From: an uncultured Sutterella sp.
Lineage (GTDB): Bacteria > Pseudomonadota > Gammaproteobacteria > Burkholderiales > Burkholderiaceae_F
Direction: 5' to 3'
Assembly (NCBI GenBank): GCA_900542805.1
Contig: UQOW01000025.1
Coordinates: 1 to 15,406, forward strand
Length of the DNA: 15,406 nt
This document shows positions 15,314-15,406 of the stretch, in pieces. A model generated the notes under the pieces. The model saw only the letters and a program-made list of their open reading frames with translations, was not told the origin of the DNA and did no database searches. Positions within the stretch are counted from its first letter, which is position 1; each line of letters starts with the position of its first letter. The position numbers and the translations under genes were made by a program.

Positions 15314-15406
15314 TTGACGTTCTCTCCGCCGTGAACGGCGGAGATTCTCTGCTGTGTCAGCAGCTTGCGCCGCTGATCACTTCGGTGGATTCCTGCTGCT
15401 GATTCG
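15314..15406 (-). mobile_element. IS200/IS605-type element, right end (continues beyond window)
   Basis: Read on the minus strand, a perfect 9-bp stem with a four-base loop (arms 15323-15331 and 15336-15344, loop tgaa on the plus strand) is followed by GAACGTCAAG. This matches the usual right-end form of IS200/IS605 orfB elements: hairpin, short spacer and a terminal GTCAA. The likely edge is near 15314. These elements move as single strands, make no target duplication and have hairpin ends instead of inverted repeats. A second small hairpin (ctgctg/cagcag, around 15349-15363) lies just inside, over the stop codon of the orfB tail. The rest of the element lies past the window. Confidence 0.55.
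15357..15406 (-). CDS. tnpB: TnpB/OrfB-like protein, last 15 codons
   Basis: The minus-strand frame beginning at 15404 reads NQQQESTEVISGASC and stops at 15357-15359, 13 bases before the right-end hairpin. A C-terminal QE(P/S)TE-type segment just ahead of the right end is common in OrfB/TnpB proteins. TnpB proteins are RNA-guided nucleases whose guide RNA (reRNA) overlaps the gene's 3' end and runs out past the right end. Only the tail is visible, so whether the gene is intact cannot be said. Confidence 0.4.
   Translation of the reverse strand, partial: NQQQESTEVISGASC

Noticed and set aside
1..15406. CRISPR array, toxin-antitoxin pair, phage or defence island
   Set aside because: No regularly spaced repeats, no paired small toxin/antitoxin genes and no phage or defence proteins were seen; apart from the IS edges the genes are core metabolism and RNA processing.

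Overview
The window looks like a chromosomal segment from a betaproteobacterium of the order Burkholderiales, probably a gut-associated Sutterellaceae-type organism. That guess rests on gene order (rne divergent from rluC, a HAD phosphatase, an RsmI-like methylase, maf and yceD), on protein character, and on moderate GC. No 16S rRNA or other taxonomic marker is present.

Left edge (1-442): a degenerate IS200/IS605-type right end and the eroded tail of a transposon-associated orfB/tnpB on the minus strand. Then comes a LysE/RhtB-type exporter (+), convergent with an exported class A acid phosphatase (-). A stretch of about 520 bp with no supported gene follows (1909-2426).

Centre-left (2427-6140): yceD (DUF177) on the minus strand, divergent from maf (yceF type) and an overlapping SAM-dependent methylase on the plus strand. 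These converge on a HAD phosphatase that overlaps the 3' end of rluC. In the usual betaproteobacterial arrangement, as I remember it, rpmF-plsX-fab genes follow yceD, and an S49 peptidase (often with a Rieske gene) lies between the phosphatase and the methylase. None of these is here, so the cluster is trimmed or broken.

Centre (5973-9516): a region of about 650 bp with several strong hairpins precedes rne. RNase E has 938 residues, a complete catalytic half, a net insertion of about 28 residues next to its 5'-sensor, and a long arginine-rich scaffold tail. A strong intrinsic terminator follows it.

Right (9534-15111): aroC (-), then a small protein gene of unknown function (+) whose end overlaps the end of murB. 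The minus-strand operon xseB-ispA-dxs-murB follows, tightly packed, with overlaps at ispA/dxs and dxs/murB. ispA and dxs work in isoprenoid precursor supply, and murB makes the UDP-MurNAc that is later loaded on the undecaprenyl carrier, so three of the four genes feed cell-wall synthesis.

Right edge (15314-15406): a better preserved IS200/IS605 right end with the last codons of a TnpB-like protein reading in from beyond the window, in the same orientation as the remnant on the left. Apart from the two IS edges the window is ordinary core chromosome. The parts least explained by known genes are the structured rne leader, the RNase E insertion, the gene-free gap below yceD and the small orphan gene beside murB.
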